Shown here in pieces: positions 1 to 13,600 of a stretch of DNA of 44,454 nt. A model generated the notes under the pieces. It was not told where the DNA came from. It saw nothing but the letters and a program-made list of their open reading frames with translations, and did not search any database. The DNA is from Podochytrium sp. JEL0797 (Eukaryota > Chytridiomycota > Chytridiomycetes > Chytridiales > Chytriomycetaceae). The position numbers and the translations under genes were made by a program. The stretch is taken from contig JADGJG010000101.1 of assembly GCA_027596195.1 (NCBI GenBank), positions 1-44,454 on the forward strand. The letters are read 5' to 3'. Position 1 is the stretch's first letter. Every line of letters begins with the position of its first letter.

Positions 1-3000
1 TCCCTTGTTCTTGTGCGCCGCCACAACAAGCTTCGTCTCCGTCTTGGGCTTCTTCTTCAACGCCTTGCTCATAATCTTGGCCGCATCCTTCATCTTGCTC
101 AACTCGGGCGTATCCTCATCATCCGCAACAGCCGACGCCTTCTTCTTGGCCTTCTCCAACCGACTCTGCGCCCTCAACTGCTGCCTAAACTTGGCCTCCG
201 CCACCTTCTTGATCGGCCTCGCGTCCATCGCGCGCAGCTTCTGTCTCATGAGGTCCATGGCTTCCTTTGTGACGGGCAGGTTGACCTTGTTGTGGCGGTT
301 TTCGTCTTGCGAGAACCAGGAGGGGAGGTCTTCGGGGTCGTTGTAGGCGTATCGGTTGAAGGCGTCGTCCATGACGTCGCGTTTTCCGCTGGGGGTGACG
401 AGTTTTTGGGCGAGGGAGTATTTGGCGGCGGTGTCGAGGATGAAGGAGCCTACGGAGGAGGGAGGTTGTCGAAAAGTGAGAAATCGAAACAAAAAACAAA
501 GAGAAAACAAGAATCGACACCCACCTTTGGTTTGGTCAAACTCTTCATCCGCTTTGCTCGACCGCACGACTTCGAATCCCTTCTTCTCCGGCTTGCCATC
601 GTCCTCCGACTCCGACAAGATGGTGTCCTCCCCCTTCTGGATCTTCTTCTTCTGCACCTCCTTCTTGCTCTTCTTGTCCGACTTCTCCTTCTTGGCACTC
701 TTCAACGCCTGCTTGATGTCCTCCTCGTCATCGTCCTCCATATCCTCAATCCCCATCTCCTTGGCAAACATGCCACTTCCTCCCGTCGCCATCTTGAACA
801 ACGGGTTGTCGAAAAAGACGCGCGCTTTCTTGGACAACGCAGCCGAGCTCAACGCGCCATCATGCTCGTCAATCACATTCGCAGCATCACCACCCGCCTT
901 CCTCTTGTTCTTGGACGCCACAACAGCCGCCCGATTCTCATCGTCACTGTCTTCGTCGCCCCACGCGGAATCGCCCGACTCGTCGTCAGAGGAATCGTCC
1001 CCGCTGGCCTTTTTCCGACCGGCACTCTTGTCCTCGATGCCTTGCATCTTCTTTTCCCATTCGACTCCGTACCACTCTTCGAAGGCTTCCTTGCCGTCGT
1101 TTTGCTTTTTGACGCGGGATTTGGGGTCTTTTTCCATGCGGCGCTCAGAGAAGCTCTCGTACCTGATTCGAAACGAAAGAAGCCGGTATTCAGCAATGCT
1201 TTGGATGCGAACGCGAAAAGTAATTACTCACATGGCGTCCAAATCGCCTTCCAAGTGCCCGACTTTCCTCGCAATCTCATCATCCGAATCCATGTCCATT
1301 TCACTCTCCTCGTCTTCCTCCTCATCACTCGTCTCATATCTCGACGCAAGAACCGATCCCGTAATAGACGACGCATCATCCCCCATCTCCTTCACCCTCT
1401 GCCTCGCACGACGCGCACCATCGACTTTAAACAAACTCGTCGCACCGCCGGATTCAGCAAACGACTCGTCATCGAATCCATCATCGTGTTGAAGTCCATC
1501 GATTCCTCCCATCTCGGCTTCCATCCCGATATCCATGGGAGTTTCCATGCCGAGTCGGAGACGCAGGAGTTGCTTGGCTTTGCGTTCGCGGGACTTTCTC
1601 TTGTCCTTTTTCTTTTCGATTTCGATTTCTTCGGCTTGGCGGGCGAGCTGGTGGTTTCAAGAGATTGTGAGCCAAAACAAAAACAAAAATACGCGAATTC
1701 GCGAGCAGAAAGGACTCACCTCAGCAGCAATCGATTCCTCCGTCTCAGGCTTCGCCTTCTCCTCCTCCAAACGCAACGCCTCGGCCTCCTTCGCCGCTTC
1801 CCGCTGCTTCTTCATCTCCTCCTTACTGTGCTCCAACCCCATACTAATACGAATCGTCTCTCTCCAACGAATCAAATCCTTGAAATCCCTCTTCCCCAAG
1901 TTCCTCAAATCCTTAATGTCCGCGAGGATCGACTTGTTGGTGTGCACGCTGGATTGGATGAAGGCGTTGTCTTCGTCGACTTTGGCGTCTTCGGTTGGGT
2001 TCGAGAATTCGAGGGTGTTGTTTTTGGCGAGGATGGTGATGAAGTCGGGGCTGCGGATGAATTCGGAGACGGGGGTGGTGGTGTAGAGGACTGTGGCGCC
2101 GTCGGCGTATCCGTCACGGTGACGCTTTCTTTTCTGTAATATTCATTTTGCCATTGGAAGAAGGTTAATACTGCGTTTGGGTTGGGTCGAAATGAGAGGG
2201 GAACACACCTCCGGGTGGAACAGGTCATTCAAAATGGCACTCTGTCTCTCCTTGATCTTTTTGGGATCCTGCTCATCCGCGCCCGTGTCGTCAATTTCCT
2301 TAAAGACAAACTTGGCATCCAACAACCTCGGGTCAATCTTCTTTGGGGCCTTGTATCCACGACACACGACAAAGATTTCTGCGGAAACGTTACGCGACGA
2401 GGACGGCTTCGTGGCTTCGACCTTTTCAAACAGCTGGTTGAAGACCCACAGCAGCTTGTTGTAATCTTTGCTTCGAAACACTTTGGTCACAAAGACTCCG
2501 TTCGGGACGAGGAATTCGGTGGCGAGTTTGAGCGAGCTGAGAACGAGCTCGTTTTGGGTGAAGGCGTCCTGGATCCACGACACTCCGACGTTGGGGGCTC
2601 CATCGTGCAGGAAGCTGGAATAGCGTTAGGTGATCAGTATTCCTTTGACCAAATAATTCAAACCCCCACTCACACGTCAGCTTTCCAAGTTTTGAGTTCT
2701 CCCTTCACTGTTGCGCGACACTTTGAGGTTGTGATATCTTCGACGTGTGTAATGACACCGGGAATCGGCTTGATTGCGGCCAAATCGAGTCCTGTTGGCC
2801 GTGATCAGTATTCTCCCCTGAGAACCTATAACACAACGCATCCAACACACCAATGATCAGACTCTGCTTGGGCATGTACTTCTGTGCCACCTGCAGCCAA
2901 CCACCTGGCGCCGCACACAGATCCACCAGCACCTTTGCGTTCTCCAAAAACGCATATTTCTTGTTGAGCTGAATCAGTTTGAAGGCCGAACGCGCGCGGT

Positions 3001-3070
3001 ATCCCTGCTCCTTGGCCATGTGGTAGAACTTGTCCAGACGCCCTTTGGCGTGCTTCTTGCTGACTCCCAT
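1..3070 (-). CDS. SPB1: Spb1/FTSJ3-type rRNA 2'-O-methyltransferase, 3' end beyond window
   Basis: Spb1 is a nucleolar AdoMet-dependent enzyme that 2'-O-methylates 25S rRNA in pre-60S particles. Exons on the minus strand: 3070-2851, 2791-2674, 2614-2209, 2133-1720, 1647-1232, 1162-525 and 449 to the edge. The ATG at 3068-3070 opens [20 protein letters not shown], the family N-terminus. The SAM-binding motif [10 protein letters not shown] follows near residue 50, then [25 protein letters not shown] and [20 protein letters not shown], all FtsJ-domain signatures. The middle is acidic and charged. The Spb1_C region ([24 protein letters not shown] in part) lies in the last exon, and the frame is open at base 1 at ...[11 protein letters not shown]. 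About 887 residues are visible, and probably 40-60 are missing. The six introns are 59-75 nt, all GT-AG. A degenerate copy of this 3' end sits near 19.4 kb. Confidence 0.95.
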
Positions 3071-3550
3071 TGTGGTGTGTTTCGCGGGTGGGTGTGGTTG
3101 GGAGAAAGAGTGGTGGAAAAATCAAGTCCAAAAAAAAAAAAAAAAACTGAATGCAGATCGCGAGCATGCTCTGAGCATGATGTGCAATTGAATCTGGAGT
3201 ACCGATGCGGATGCCAAAATTCGCATAGCTTTAATTCCGATTATTTCGTTTCGGGTGGAGTGTAGCTCGGGGGATACGATGTATTTACGAGGGATCCAAT
3301 CCGCAGATATCCTCCCAAGAGCGGCAAAGTCTTGGTGGGCGCGTTCAAGCCTTTCCACTTCTCTACGTCATCGCCCTGGCCAATTTCCAAAACAACACCC
3401 ATGATTCACCAAAAGAGGAAGATAGCGGCAACGAACCTGGTTTATACAAGATTAAAAAGTTCAACGGTCACGATGAGTGGCTCGCGTGATCCGCGAACAG
3501 GGATTTGGAAATCCCACTGCAAATCGCACCTGAAAATCTCTCGCCAAAAC
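3071..3550. other. Divergent intergenic region between SPB1 and the MFS gene
   Basis: About 480 bases separate two divergently transcribed start codons, so both promoters should lie here. A homopolymer A run (about 3129-3146) lies just upstream of the SPB1 start, where it is a T run on the SPB1 strand. I see no gene, no convincing TATA box and no repeat family. Confidence 0.6.
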
Positions 3551-5394
3551 ATGTCTTCCAGCGAAGATTCCCGGCTCATGGCCCTCTGGCGCCGATGCAA
3601 AGTCTCGTGGCAGTGGATGCTGTACCTCATGGTCAGTTGAGAGACACCGCTGGCTGTCACTGATCGCTGAAACGAACTTCGTATTGTGAAACAGGCCGCG
3701 CTTCTCGGAATCTGTCTCTACGTCTTCATCAACACTACACAGAGCTTGATTCTCACCAATATCCTGCGCATCCCGACGGATCAGCTTGGGGACAAGGTAT
3801 GTCTCACACTTCGTAATGTGGCGGCACCAATTCTAAAATTCGCGCGCTATCACCAGAGCGGAAACCTGACCTTCGCAGACCAAATTGCATCCCTATTTGC
3901 CGTTTACATCTTTGGCCTCTCCAGCGACTTTGTTGGACGAAGATGCATCTATGGATTTGGGTTCTCGACGATGGGAATCGCGCTGTGCTTGTATCCGCGG
4001 GTTGAATCATACACTGCGTTGATGGTTGTGCGGCTCGTGTTTGCGCTGGGAGGAGGTGCTGCCACTTCGATGCTTACTGCGGTGCTCGCTGATTACGCCA
4101 ACGACGAGGTTTGTATTCCGCGTTTCGATCCGCCTTTCGATCACGCCAAATTAACCCCCCGCTATTTGCTCCAACCCAAAAGGTTCGCGGACGAATGGCT
4201 GGCCTCGTCGGACTCTTTGCAGGCTGCGGCGCCCTCGTAGCCCTCTTTGTCTTCATGCCACTCCCGTTCAAATTCGACAGCATCGTGAAGGGACTCCAAA
4301 CAACGTACCTGATTGTCGGCCTGATCGCCTGCACGTTCGGCGTCCTCCTTTTCTTCTTCTTGACACCCAACTCCACGCATCCAAGTGAAACCCCGTTGAG
4401 CGCGGTTCAGGCGGAAGGCGATTTGTTGCCGAGGAGTGGGGTGTCGACGGATTCGGCGGCGGTGTTGATTGCGACGGAGTCGAGTAGTAGCAAGAATATT
4501 CCAAACCCGCATTCCTCCACGATCGCAATGGAAGGAAGCGCATCCAGTTGTCCCGTCATGGGATCCCGTTCGTCACCATTGTCTGAAGAATCACCCGCCA
4601 CCGTGTCTGAGTCTCCTGAACCAATCATCAAAAAGTCGGTCATGCAAGTCGCAAAGGAGGGTTTGCTTGCTGCCAAAGATCCCAAAATCATGTTGGGATA
4701 CGTGGGCAGTTTCCTTGCGCGTGGAGATACCGTGATTATTACGCTGTTTATCCCGCTTTGGGTGTACAGAGTGTACATTGACCGAGGGCTCTGTGAGGCT
4801 CCTGGGGGACCGGAAGATCCTGATATTAAGGATGCCTGTGCTGACGCGTATTCGCGAGCAATGATGGTGCGTTTTTTTGTTTGTCGCGGTTTTGACACTC
4901 GGGGAATCTGACACTCGTTTTTCTTCCTTCAGATTTCCGGAATCGCTCAAACGTTTGCACTTATTGGAGCACCCATCTTTGGATACCTCGCCGACAGATT
5001 CCACGCCACCAACGTTGTCCTCTTCACCGCCATGATGGGTCTCTGCTCGTACGGCTCCATGTTCTTCGCCGACCCCCTCGTCAACTCTGTCCTGGCCATC
5101 GTAGCCTTCATGGGACTTTCCGAAATCGGCCTAATCGTCGGAAACATGAGTTTAGTCACATCAAGCAAGAGCGTGGATAAGAGCGTGCGCGGGAGTGTGG
5201 CCGGGATTTCATCGGCGTGTGGGGCGATTGGGATTTTGATTAGTAGTAAGCTTGGTGGGTATTTGTTTGACAATTGGAAGGAGGGGGCGCCGTTTTTGAT
5301 TTTGGCGGTGGGTCATTTGATTGCTGTTTTGGCGGGTGTTTATGTGTTTGTGCATGAGTGGAGGCAGCGAAGGGCGATGGGGCCTGTGTTGTGA
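3551..5394 (+). CDS. Major facilitator superfamily transporter
   Basis: Predicted integral membrane transporter of 526 residues; substrate unknown. Exons: 3551-3631, 3695-3796, 3857-4108, 4183-4866 and 4933-5394. The start at 3551 gives a short cytosolic N-terminus (MSSSEDSRLMALWRRCK) before the first membrane segment. The loop between TM2 and TM3 carries the MFS signature as LSSDFVGRRCIYGFG, and a LVFALGGGAATSML segment follows. Roughly 12 hydrophobic segments are visible. A polar Ser-rich loop of about 85 residues (about 4375-4640) separates the N and C halves, as is common for the central MFS loop. The C-terminal half has FGYLADRFHATNVV and a RGSVAGISSACGAIGILISS motif. The first intron has a GTCAGT donor. 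The gene converges on the minus-strand monooxygenase, 110 bases away. It could be a multidrug or vesicular-amine type carrier, but the sequence alone does not decide. Confidence 0.85.
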
Positions 5395-5504
5395 TTCACC
5401 TTTCTAATATAAATTGATATGCCTCATCGTATTCTTTCGTAAAATTATGAATATGAATGCACAAAGGGAATGTATATTTTTGCCCAATTCAAAATAGCAG
5501 CAAC

Positions 5505-6756
5505 TCACAACACAGTCTTGGCGACTTCAACATAATCATACTTGTACATATCATCCACAGGAGGTCCCCCCAAAACCGCAAACACCCCCGCGAGGGCCAA
5601 ATCACGCAACTTGCACAACACTGGGTTTTCAAGGCGGACATTTGCCCCCATCGCGTTGGCCGACTTGACAATCTGCGCGGTACGGTTTAAGCGCAGTTTT
5701 TCAAACTGTTGGAACGCGAGAACTGGGTCCTCCGGAGAAGCCTTCAACAATTCCGCCAACAACCCACCATCTTCCAACGCCGTGTTTGCCCCCTGCCCCA
5801 AATGCGGACTCATGGGGTGCGCAGCATCGCCAATCAAGACACAACGACCGTTGATCCAAGTCTTGAGTGGCTCACGGTCGTAAATTCCATACCGCAACAC
5901 GCGTTCCGATTTCGCAACGACCTCGCGCGTGATGGGTGCAGCCCCGAGACTTTCCAATCTTGCCAAGAGCTGTTCATGGACGTTGGACGCGTCAGAAACC
6001 CAGGACTCTTGGCCATCGCCAGTACCCTTGAATGCTATGAACCAAACGACTTCGTTGTGGCCGATTCCGTAGATTCCGAATTGGGTGCCCTTTCCTTGGA
6101 AAATGAGAGTTTCTTCGGGTTTGCATTCAATGTTCATGTCTTTGACGTTGGTGACTCCAATGATGGCGTCCATTCCGGTGTAGGAGGGTTTCTCGGGGCC
6201 AAAGAGAATGGCGCGGGTTCCGGAACGGAGACCGTCTGCGCCAATCAGGATATCGCCTTCGGCACGCGTTCCGTCGGCGAAAATGGCAGTGACGTTGGTT
6301 TCAGTTTGTTCAATGTTGACGAGCCTATACATTCAGAAAACTGGTAAATATCAAACGATTAAAAAAACGCGCAGGGATCTACTTTTTCGCATTGTGAATC
6401 TCCACGCCCTCTTCACGCGCAGCTTGAACACCAATGGCGTTGAAACGAGAGCGCTTGATGCCCGTGTTGAAGGTTCCGTACTTTTGCGCCAGCTTTGCGC
6501 CCGAAAACTCTGCCACGGGTCCTCCGTCGAGTGTTCTGATGCGCGCCATTGAAAGCGGCGTTCCCTCTGCGTAGACCTTGTCGAGGAGACCCAAACGCTG
6601 CGCAAACCGAAGCCCGTTTGGCGCCAAGTTGAATCCGCCGCCAATGTCGGTGAAGGTTGCCGCCGCGTCAAACAGCGCCGCCTTCATTCCCGCGCGATGC
6701 AGCGCAACCCCGAGGAGTGGGCCGACGGTGCCGGCGCCAACAATAAGAACTTTCAT
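5505..6756 (-). CDS. FAD-dependent monooxygenase (aromatic hydroxylase / zeaxanthin-epoxidase-like fold)
   Basis: Flavoprotein monooxygenase of 397 residues that would use NAD(P)H and O2 to hydroxylate or epoxidise an unknown, probably aromatic, substrate. Two exons, 6756-6383 and 6324-5505, with a 58-nt GT-AG intron. The N-terminal Rossmann motif is VLIVGAGTVGPLLGVALHRAG (GxGxxG at residues 7-12), followed by an acidic residue after the second strand (LFDA). The DG motif is LIGADGLRSGTRAILFG, and the FAD-ribityl GD motif is GRCVLIGDAAHPMSPHLGQG followed by ANTALEDGGLLAELL. Together these define group A flavin monooxygenases such as salicylate hydroxylase. There is no signal peptide. The C-terminus (GGPPVDDMYKYDYVEVAKTVL) is slightly hydrophobic but is not a clear membrane anchor. 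The substrate cannot be inferred from the neighbours. Confidence 0.9.
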
Positions 6757-7667
6757 TTTTTGGGGCTTGTTTCTAAAACACGATGAGTCACTCGATTACC
6801 TCGCTTTTGCTGCAGTGAGAAGTTCAAATTTTTTCCCCTGACTGGCAGAGGATATCTTGAACTACACTGCCTTCACATCTATTGAAAATTTATCCTTTCA
6901 CTGCTCAAATTCCTCCTTCTCTCGAGTGGTTGGGGTGAGACATTCCGCCACCAGAGAAACCTGCAGAAATGCCATTGGTGTACTAGCGTCCAGCAAGCTG
7001 TGGTCAGTAGTCCCATCCATCACACTGTTGTTGTTGAATCTTGCTTGAGTGGGATGCAATGCCATGGCCTTGGCAGAATGATTTCCTTTAAACTACTTAA
7101 CCTTTTTTGAGAGTCCAAACTGAGGTGTTTGAGGCGCAGTTCTTGCTCGTCCGTCCCGTCGGGAAGGGCATCGTAACATACAACTGCTGCTTACGAGCTT
7201 GAACAGTAGAATATGCTGTGGGATCTGTTGCCTATTTGCAGCGTGGCAACAAGATTTGAATCTTGACACCTGTCCATATATAGATGTCTCTGCCTTCGCT
7301 CCCAGCGAACGTTGAGCTTTGGCCGGGCGCGTTTGCTGATGCAGCCAATGCCAAAAACAACCCAGCCCGATGTGAAGAGCGTACTTGAAAACCCACGACT
7401 TGTTTGGCAGAAGGAATTGCTCGGAATAAGAGATATTTGCGATGATGTGGTCGGGAGCGAGTCGTGGATTAATTCTAAGAGCCGCTCTTTCTTTCGATAT
7501 TGACAATGAAGAGCTTTTGTTGCGAGAACGGAGGAAGAAGGGAAACATTATTCCAAGGGGTGATATTAAGAATAAATAGGGGCTGAAGTTTTTACTCTCG
7601 CCCCCACGAAAAAATCAGTTTGTGTAACTTGATTTTAGCATTATTAGAAATGAAGTAAAAGAATATC
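6757..7667. other. Divergent intergenic region before the RIM15-like gene
   Basis: About 910 bases lie between two divergent genes. Open frames on both strands are short, lack recognisable motifs and do not join into a spliced product. It probably contains the promoter and 5' UTR of the kinase gene and the monooxygenase promoter. No repeat or RNA gene was recognised. Confidence 0.5.
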
Positions 7668-10600
7668 ATGATTCTAAGATACGCTGGGGGGGACGAATCT
7701 GCGGGGGATTCGATATTTTTCCAGTTCGAAGTTGGTCCCCCGCCTCTGATGGACGCCAGCGATACTCCCGCACCGGCACCTCCGTCCCCAACGCACCTTT
7801 CGGTGCAGACTGGGCGCAGTGAAACGCGGCGGCTTTCTCCGCTGAATCCTGGCAGCAGCGAGGGCGAAACAGCAGCCGAAGCACCTGAGACACGCGGGCG
7901 CAGCGGCCGGTCACCGTCGCCCTCACAGCGCCACAAGCGAAACCTGTCCATTGTCAACGCGTCGCTGCGCCGGCTGAGTCGCTCGTACAAACACGGCGAC
8001 GAGGACGAAAAACCAAAAACGGTTCTGTTTCCGTTTCCGCAGGGAATCCCGCAGAGTCCAATCAGTCCCTTGAAGGAGGAATCTGCAAAGTCTCCACATA
8101 GTATTCGAGATACTGTTTCATTCGTCTCCGGAATCGAAGACCCAAAACCGTTGGTTCCAAAGCAGATTTTGGTCATGAGTCGATCCACTCCCGAGTTTCC
8201 AAAGTGGTCTCTGTCGGTGCCACCTGTGGCCAAAGTATCGTCATCTGTGGGTCCTTCACGGGCGGCGTCTGCGGTCACGAATCCGGCTGTTTTGGCTCTT
8301 GGATCTCCCCTGATTTTGCCACATTCTCCGCTTGGCTCGGGTGTGACGGCTGCTGTTGGAGCTCCCATGATTCCGGCCATTTCAGCAACCAAGAAGGCCG
8401 ATGTGCCGATGCCACCGTTGAGGCATCAGAGTTCTCTGAGTGGGGATTCTGGAAATGGGAGAGGAGACGGATTTGCTTCCGTGGAAAGAAAGGCGTCAAA
8501 TGCAAGCGGAATGAGTGGTAACCATCTGATTCTTCCGTTGCGGTAGCGAATTCGCGTTGATTGCTCAATTATTTGTTCGTTTTGCTTTCAGCCGACAAGA
8601 TTCGCGACTTTCGGAGCAGGACAGTTTCGTTGAACTCGGAATTCAGGCCGCTGAGGACGGCGTCTCCTGCCCCTTTGATACCACCACCCAAGCTCGCGAT
8701 GCCTTTTACACCGCACGATATGGAGCTGTTTTCTTCCATCGGTGTGTATTGTTTTTCGTGTCTGACATTCTTCAATTCTCACATTCGCATCCCCAAAAAC
8801 GCTTGGAAACGCAGTCGAAAAGTCACGCCAAGCCAAAAACTTCAACTGGAAACGCAACGAGCCCGTCACCCTCTTCACAAATTGGCAAGACGAATACTAT
8901 TCGAACCTCACCAGCAACCTCGTTTCCCCGAACCGCTTGTCATACCCGGGCTCCTCCACAGACAGCCCCCTAATTCTCCCAGGCAGCTTCTCTTCCAACG
9001 CGTTGAACGCCGCCATCTCTGCCTCGGCTGGATCCTTATATACCCCAACCGCCCCCGCACCACCCCCAACGGCGGCCTCTGCGCTTGAAATGCTGCGATC
9101 CCCAAGTCCAGTCTTTTTCGCCGAAGAATACGACTTTGACGAAGACGACGCGGCATCCTACGTCTCGAGCACGACTTCCTCTTCCGTCCGAAACAGCTTT
9201 CGATCCACAACGGCCGCAGGAAGATGGGATTCCCCGATCCTCCCTGCGAGCAGTACCACTTCGAGTTCGAAAGGTGGTTACTTTGGATCCGCGGCCGCCG
9301 GGGCGAGACCTATGCTGCGGCATCGAACCATGCAAGTCAACACTTCTACAACGCAACCAACATACGGCGCCTCCTCATCTCCACCAAACAACTCCGCATT
9401 TGGTGTCGGTGGAAACTCTCTCGCGAGTACCCCCCTGGACACCCCCCGCCACCATCCAAGCACCACAAGTCAACAACACCCCATGGTGCGGAGCCAGAGT
9501 GAAGGCGACCTGAGGGAATACCTGCGCGATTTCACCGAGTTTCACGACAACTTGGCGATTGCAAAGGTTACGTGTGATGTCGAGATTCGGCGGATTGTGG
9601 ATGAGTTGAATGAGGCTGTGGAGGTCGGGTTGTTGGCAGAGGATGAGGTTGGGGAGAGGGGTAGGTTTTTTGATGGGGCTACGAGTCCAGGGAGGGGGAG
9701 AAGTGCAGGTGGTGTGGGAGGGGGGGTGCATTCGCCACCGTCCATGTCGCGAGCGGGGTCGTTTAGTAAACGCAAGAGTGCGTTGACGCCTGGGAATCAC
9801 AGCAAACAGCAGTCGAGCTTGAGTATTTCGTTGGAAGCTCCCGTGACGTCGTCCTCGGAGGAAGACGATGGAGATGATGAACTCGAAGGTGTCAAACGCG
9901 CGGGATCTTCATCTCTAACCGGCGGTGGAATCCGTTCTTTAACACCCACATCTTCAAAACGCAATCCACCCGCCCTAATTCAAAACGAACCCCAAGTCTC
10001 CATCCTCGACCCTTCTCAACAACAACCCTTCTTGATCTCCCCACTCCCAAGCCACCAACAACTCCTACCCCGCGTCCTCAACTCCGGCATCCTCTCCCCC
10101 CCAAACATCCTCAGCCCCCGACAAACCCACCACCGCGTCCTCAACCCCACTGCATCCACATACACCCTCACCGACACATCCCCACACCACCCTATCCTCC
10201 CCGACCTTATTGCCCTCGCGACCGAAATTCTCGACATGCAGCTCGATCAACTCATGGACCGGTTCAGTTGTAAACGCATCTTGGGGCAATTGTTGCGGTT
10301 ACAGGAAGGGTGTGGTGGACGGGACGCTGTGAGTGTTGCGGTGATGAGGCTGTTGATTGTGTTTGCGGCTGTTGCGCGGCGGGTCGAGCATTTGGAGGAG
10401 GATGTGAAGTTGTGGGGATATATGAGTGGAGGGAGGAAAGGGTCTGTGGCGAGGGAGGCGGCGTCACCTTTGGTGACAGGGGGTGGGGCTGGGTCTGTGG
10501 GGAGTGTGAATCTGGTGGGTGCGGGGACGGGGGTGGGGAAGAGTTATCATGGGAGTCCCGCTGTTTCACTGTTTGGGAGGATCGATGCGGAGATTGTGGC

Positions 10601-13600
10601 GGCTGAGTTGAGTGATTTGGAGGATGCGGGGACGGAGAGTGATGCGGGATGGAGTGCGGCAGAGTCTGGAGAAGTTGGGGTGAGGAGGAATCGGAGGAGG
10701 AGTTCGGCGACTCCGTCGAGTGTTGGGGAGCAGCGGATGGGTCGACGCGGGTGGGGTGTTGGGAATCAGGGGTATACCCCACGGGTGCAGGTGTTTAATA
10801 TGCCGCCTGAAGAGCAGAGGAAGGGGAAATCGGGATTGGATCACGCGGGGAATGCTGCGGACTCTGCGGTGATGGAGTTGCGGTACGCGGCGGATTCGAC
10901 GCAAGCTGTGAATATCTTGATGGAGATGAGTTTGGAAGGGGTCATGACGTATATCTCTCCTGCTGTTGAGGATGTGCTGGGGTATACCGAGAAGGAGTGC
11001 TTGGGGGCGAGTTTGGAGTCGGTGGAAGGAGGAGGGTCGAGGGTGTTTTTGCCGCCGGGGTGTGTGGATGCGTCTGCTTTTAAGGATGCGACGGCGGCGT
11101 TGGTGGGGAATGAGAAGATTACGATTGAGGTTATGTATAAGGCGCGGACGAAGGATGGGAGGTGGATGGAGATGGAGGGGAAGGTTTGTGCCTTTTTTTA
11201 AATGGGCGGTCTGCTACTTTGTTGCTAATGTTTTAATTAGGGAATGATCATGTACGATCGCGTCACTGGGGCCAAAAAGAGCACGGTCTGGTTAATCAAA
11301 CCGATTCGGCTGATTGGGGAGAGCTGGGACAACATTTTCGACAGCGTGGACGACGACTTTGACATTACGGACTTTTACGGCAACAACAGCGACGAGGAAA
11401 ACGACGCCGATGTAGACGAGTTTGTGTCTGCTGATGGCATGTCTCCCGTCGCCAAGTCGTACACGGAGGAACCGACGGACGACGTCAGTTTGGAGGATTC
11501 GCAAATGCGTGTTTCCGAATCTGGGGACAGTTCTGGGAGCAGCAATTCGCGGCTCAAAACGGATCTGGTCTTGTGTCGGATTTGCGAACGACCGATTCCG
11601 GCGTTGCATTTTGAGGCGCACCACCCATCGTGTTTGGAGGTGCATCAACTCGAGAACGATATTCAACTTGCGAATGAATCGTTGGAGGTGCGCAAGACGG
11701 AGTGTCAAGGAAAGATTGCCATGGTGAGTGTGTTTTGAGTGTTTTGAGAGCAACGCACTTAATTCTGTTTTCAGCTCACGGACGAGCACATGCACGAACG
11801 CGCGGATATCGTCAAGAATCGAAAGGAGCGCCGAACCTCCTTTGGTATTCCCGCTGCTTCCCATCTCGTGCAATTGCTGTTTAAACCACACATTCATTCG
11901 CCGTTAGGGAGCTCAACACTCTCCTTGAGCGACGACATGCAGCGGTCTTACTTGAACCACATTGAGAAGCTGATTCGCATCTCACACAAGATTTTTCATG
12001 TGATCGAGGAGGCGTTGGGGGTTCCCGTTCCGGATTCGATGGAGGATTCGGTGCTTGTTGACTCGGTTGCGTCGGATTTGAATACCGAGACTTCGACGAG
12101 TTCTTCCTTGTCAAGGGCGTCTCAGTCGTTGCCGCTGACGCGTGATTCGGTGGTTGCTTCGAACCCAGTCAATCTAAACTTGCCACTGCCCCCGCCTCCC
12201 GCGTCTTCAGGATTCATTCTGAACCCGCTGCGGTCCCGTGCCAAAACGGCCGAACCCACCCCTCGCCCTCTTGCCCGCGTTTCAGCCCTCTCCTCCTCAC
12301 TTCGGAAACTCAATCAATCTGAAGAATCCCTCCCTCTCGCTGCCGTCGCCGCGCAAGAACCCAAGAGCGCTGTCGCCGTGTTGAAAGAGTGGACCTGTCC
12401 TGACGAGATTGAGTTTCAACCTCCCGAGAGTTTGACGAATGCACCGCCGGATTCGCAGGCGGCGGATTCTTTGTGTGCGGGGAGTGAGTCTGTGGGGCTG
12501 GAGCAGACGATGGATGGGGCAGTGATTGAGTTGGGGAATGGGATTTATCAGCTTGGGACGGAAGGTAAGCCTGTGGATTGTTTTCGTGTTTTTTCTGTAT
12601 TTGATGTTGATTCCTCAAAAAACCCACAGTGCAAACCCTCGTTCGTTCCAAGATGGCCAACTACGAGAAAATGCGCAAGGCGTTGGAAGTCTACAAGAAA
12701 CTTGGTGAGCGGGAGGAGGAAGCGAAGCTCGCGATCGCCATAAAAACGGGGACCATGCCGCCCATCGAATCGGTGGGGTTCCCGGTTTCGAACTCCTTGC
12801 GCAAAGACAGCATCTTCGGCATCTCGTTGCGCGATGTTTCTATGATGGATGCGGTGGTGTCGGATGGTGGTGGAGGGTCTGTTCGCAACAGTACGAGTTT
12901 GACCACGCGGGACACGGAGACTGCTACTTCGAGTGCGAAGCCGCCCAGAACGCCTACGTTGTTGGGATCCGTGTTGTCCAAGAACTTGGAACGTCGCGAC
13001 TCAGTTGAATCGAATGTGCCCGAGAAGCTGTTTTTCGATATGGACCTTTCGTCCGAGTCTGGAAGCGAGTCCAACCTGGACGCCAAAAGTGTGGGGTCAA
13101 TGTCAAAAGCCACGTCGCAACGCGCGTTGAGTGACTTTTCGCCACTGAACAGCATGGGCCGGCCGTCGAAACGGAATCGCCCGCCAAGAGTGATTGTGAG
13201 CGCGAACAAGGCGTTGGAGGTGGAAATGATTCATCCAACGAGTCAGCCTTCTTCGGTGGCGCCTTCGCCGTGTGTGGCGGCCATGCCCATGCACTTTGCG
13301 GGGTTGACGCAGGGGGCTTCGCCGGCCATGTCGCCCATGATGGGTCCTTCGGGGTTGGTGAGGTCTGCGCCGTCTATTAAGGACTTTGAAATCATCAAGC
13401 CCATCAGCAAAGGCGCGTTTGGGTCCGTGTATCTTGCCAAGAAGCGACTCACGGGGGATTACTTTGCCATCAAGGTGCTTCGCAAGAGCGACATGATTGC
13501 CAAGAACCAGGTGACCAACATCAAGGCTGAGCGGATGATTCTAGGGCAGCTGGATTCCCCGTACGTGGTCAAATTGTATTTTAGTTTTCAGACCAAGGAC

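Noticed and set aside
13..2139. 708-codon plus-strand open frame antisense to SPB1
   Set aside because: It is the shadow of the biased codon use of SPB1. Its translation is low-complexity Leu/Arg/His-rich with no domain, and the minus strand explains the sequence fully.
7093..7548. Minus-strand frame of 151 codons between the monooxygenase and RIM15
   Set aside because: Basic, low-complexity translation with no domain; it lies in a region expected to hold two promoters.
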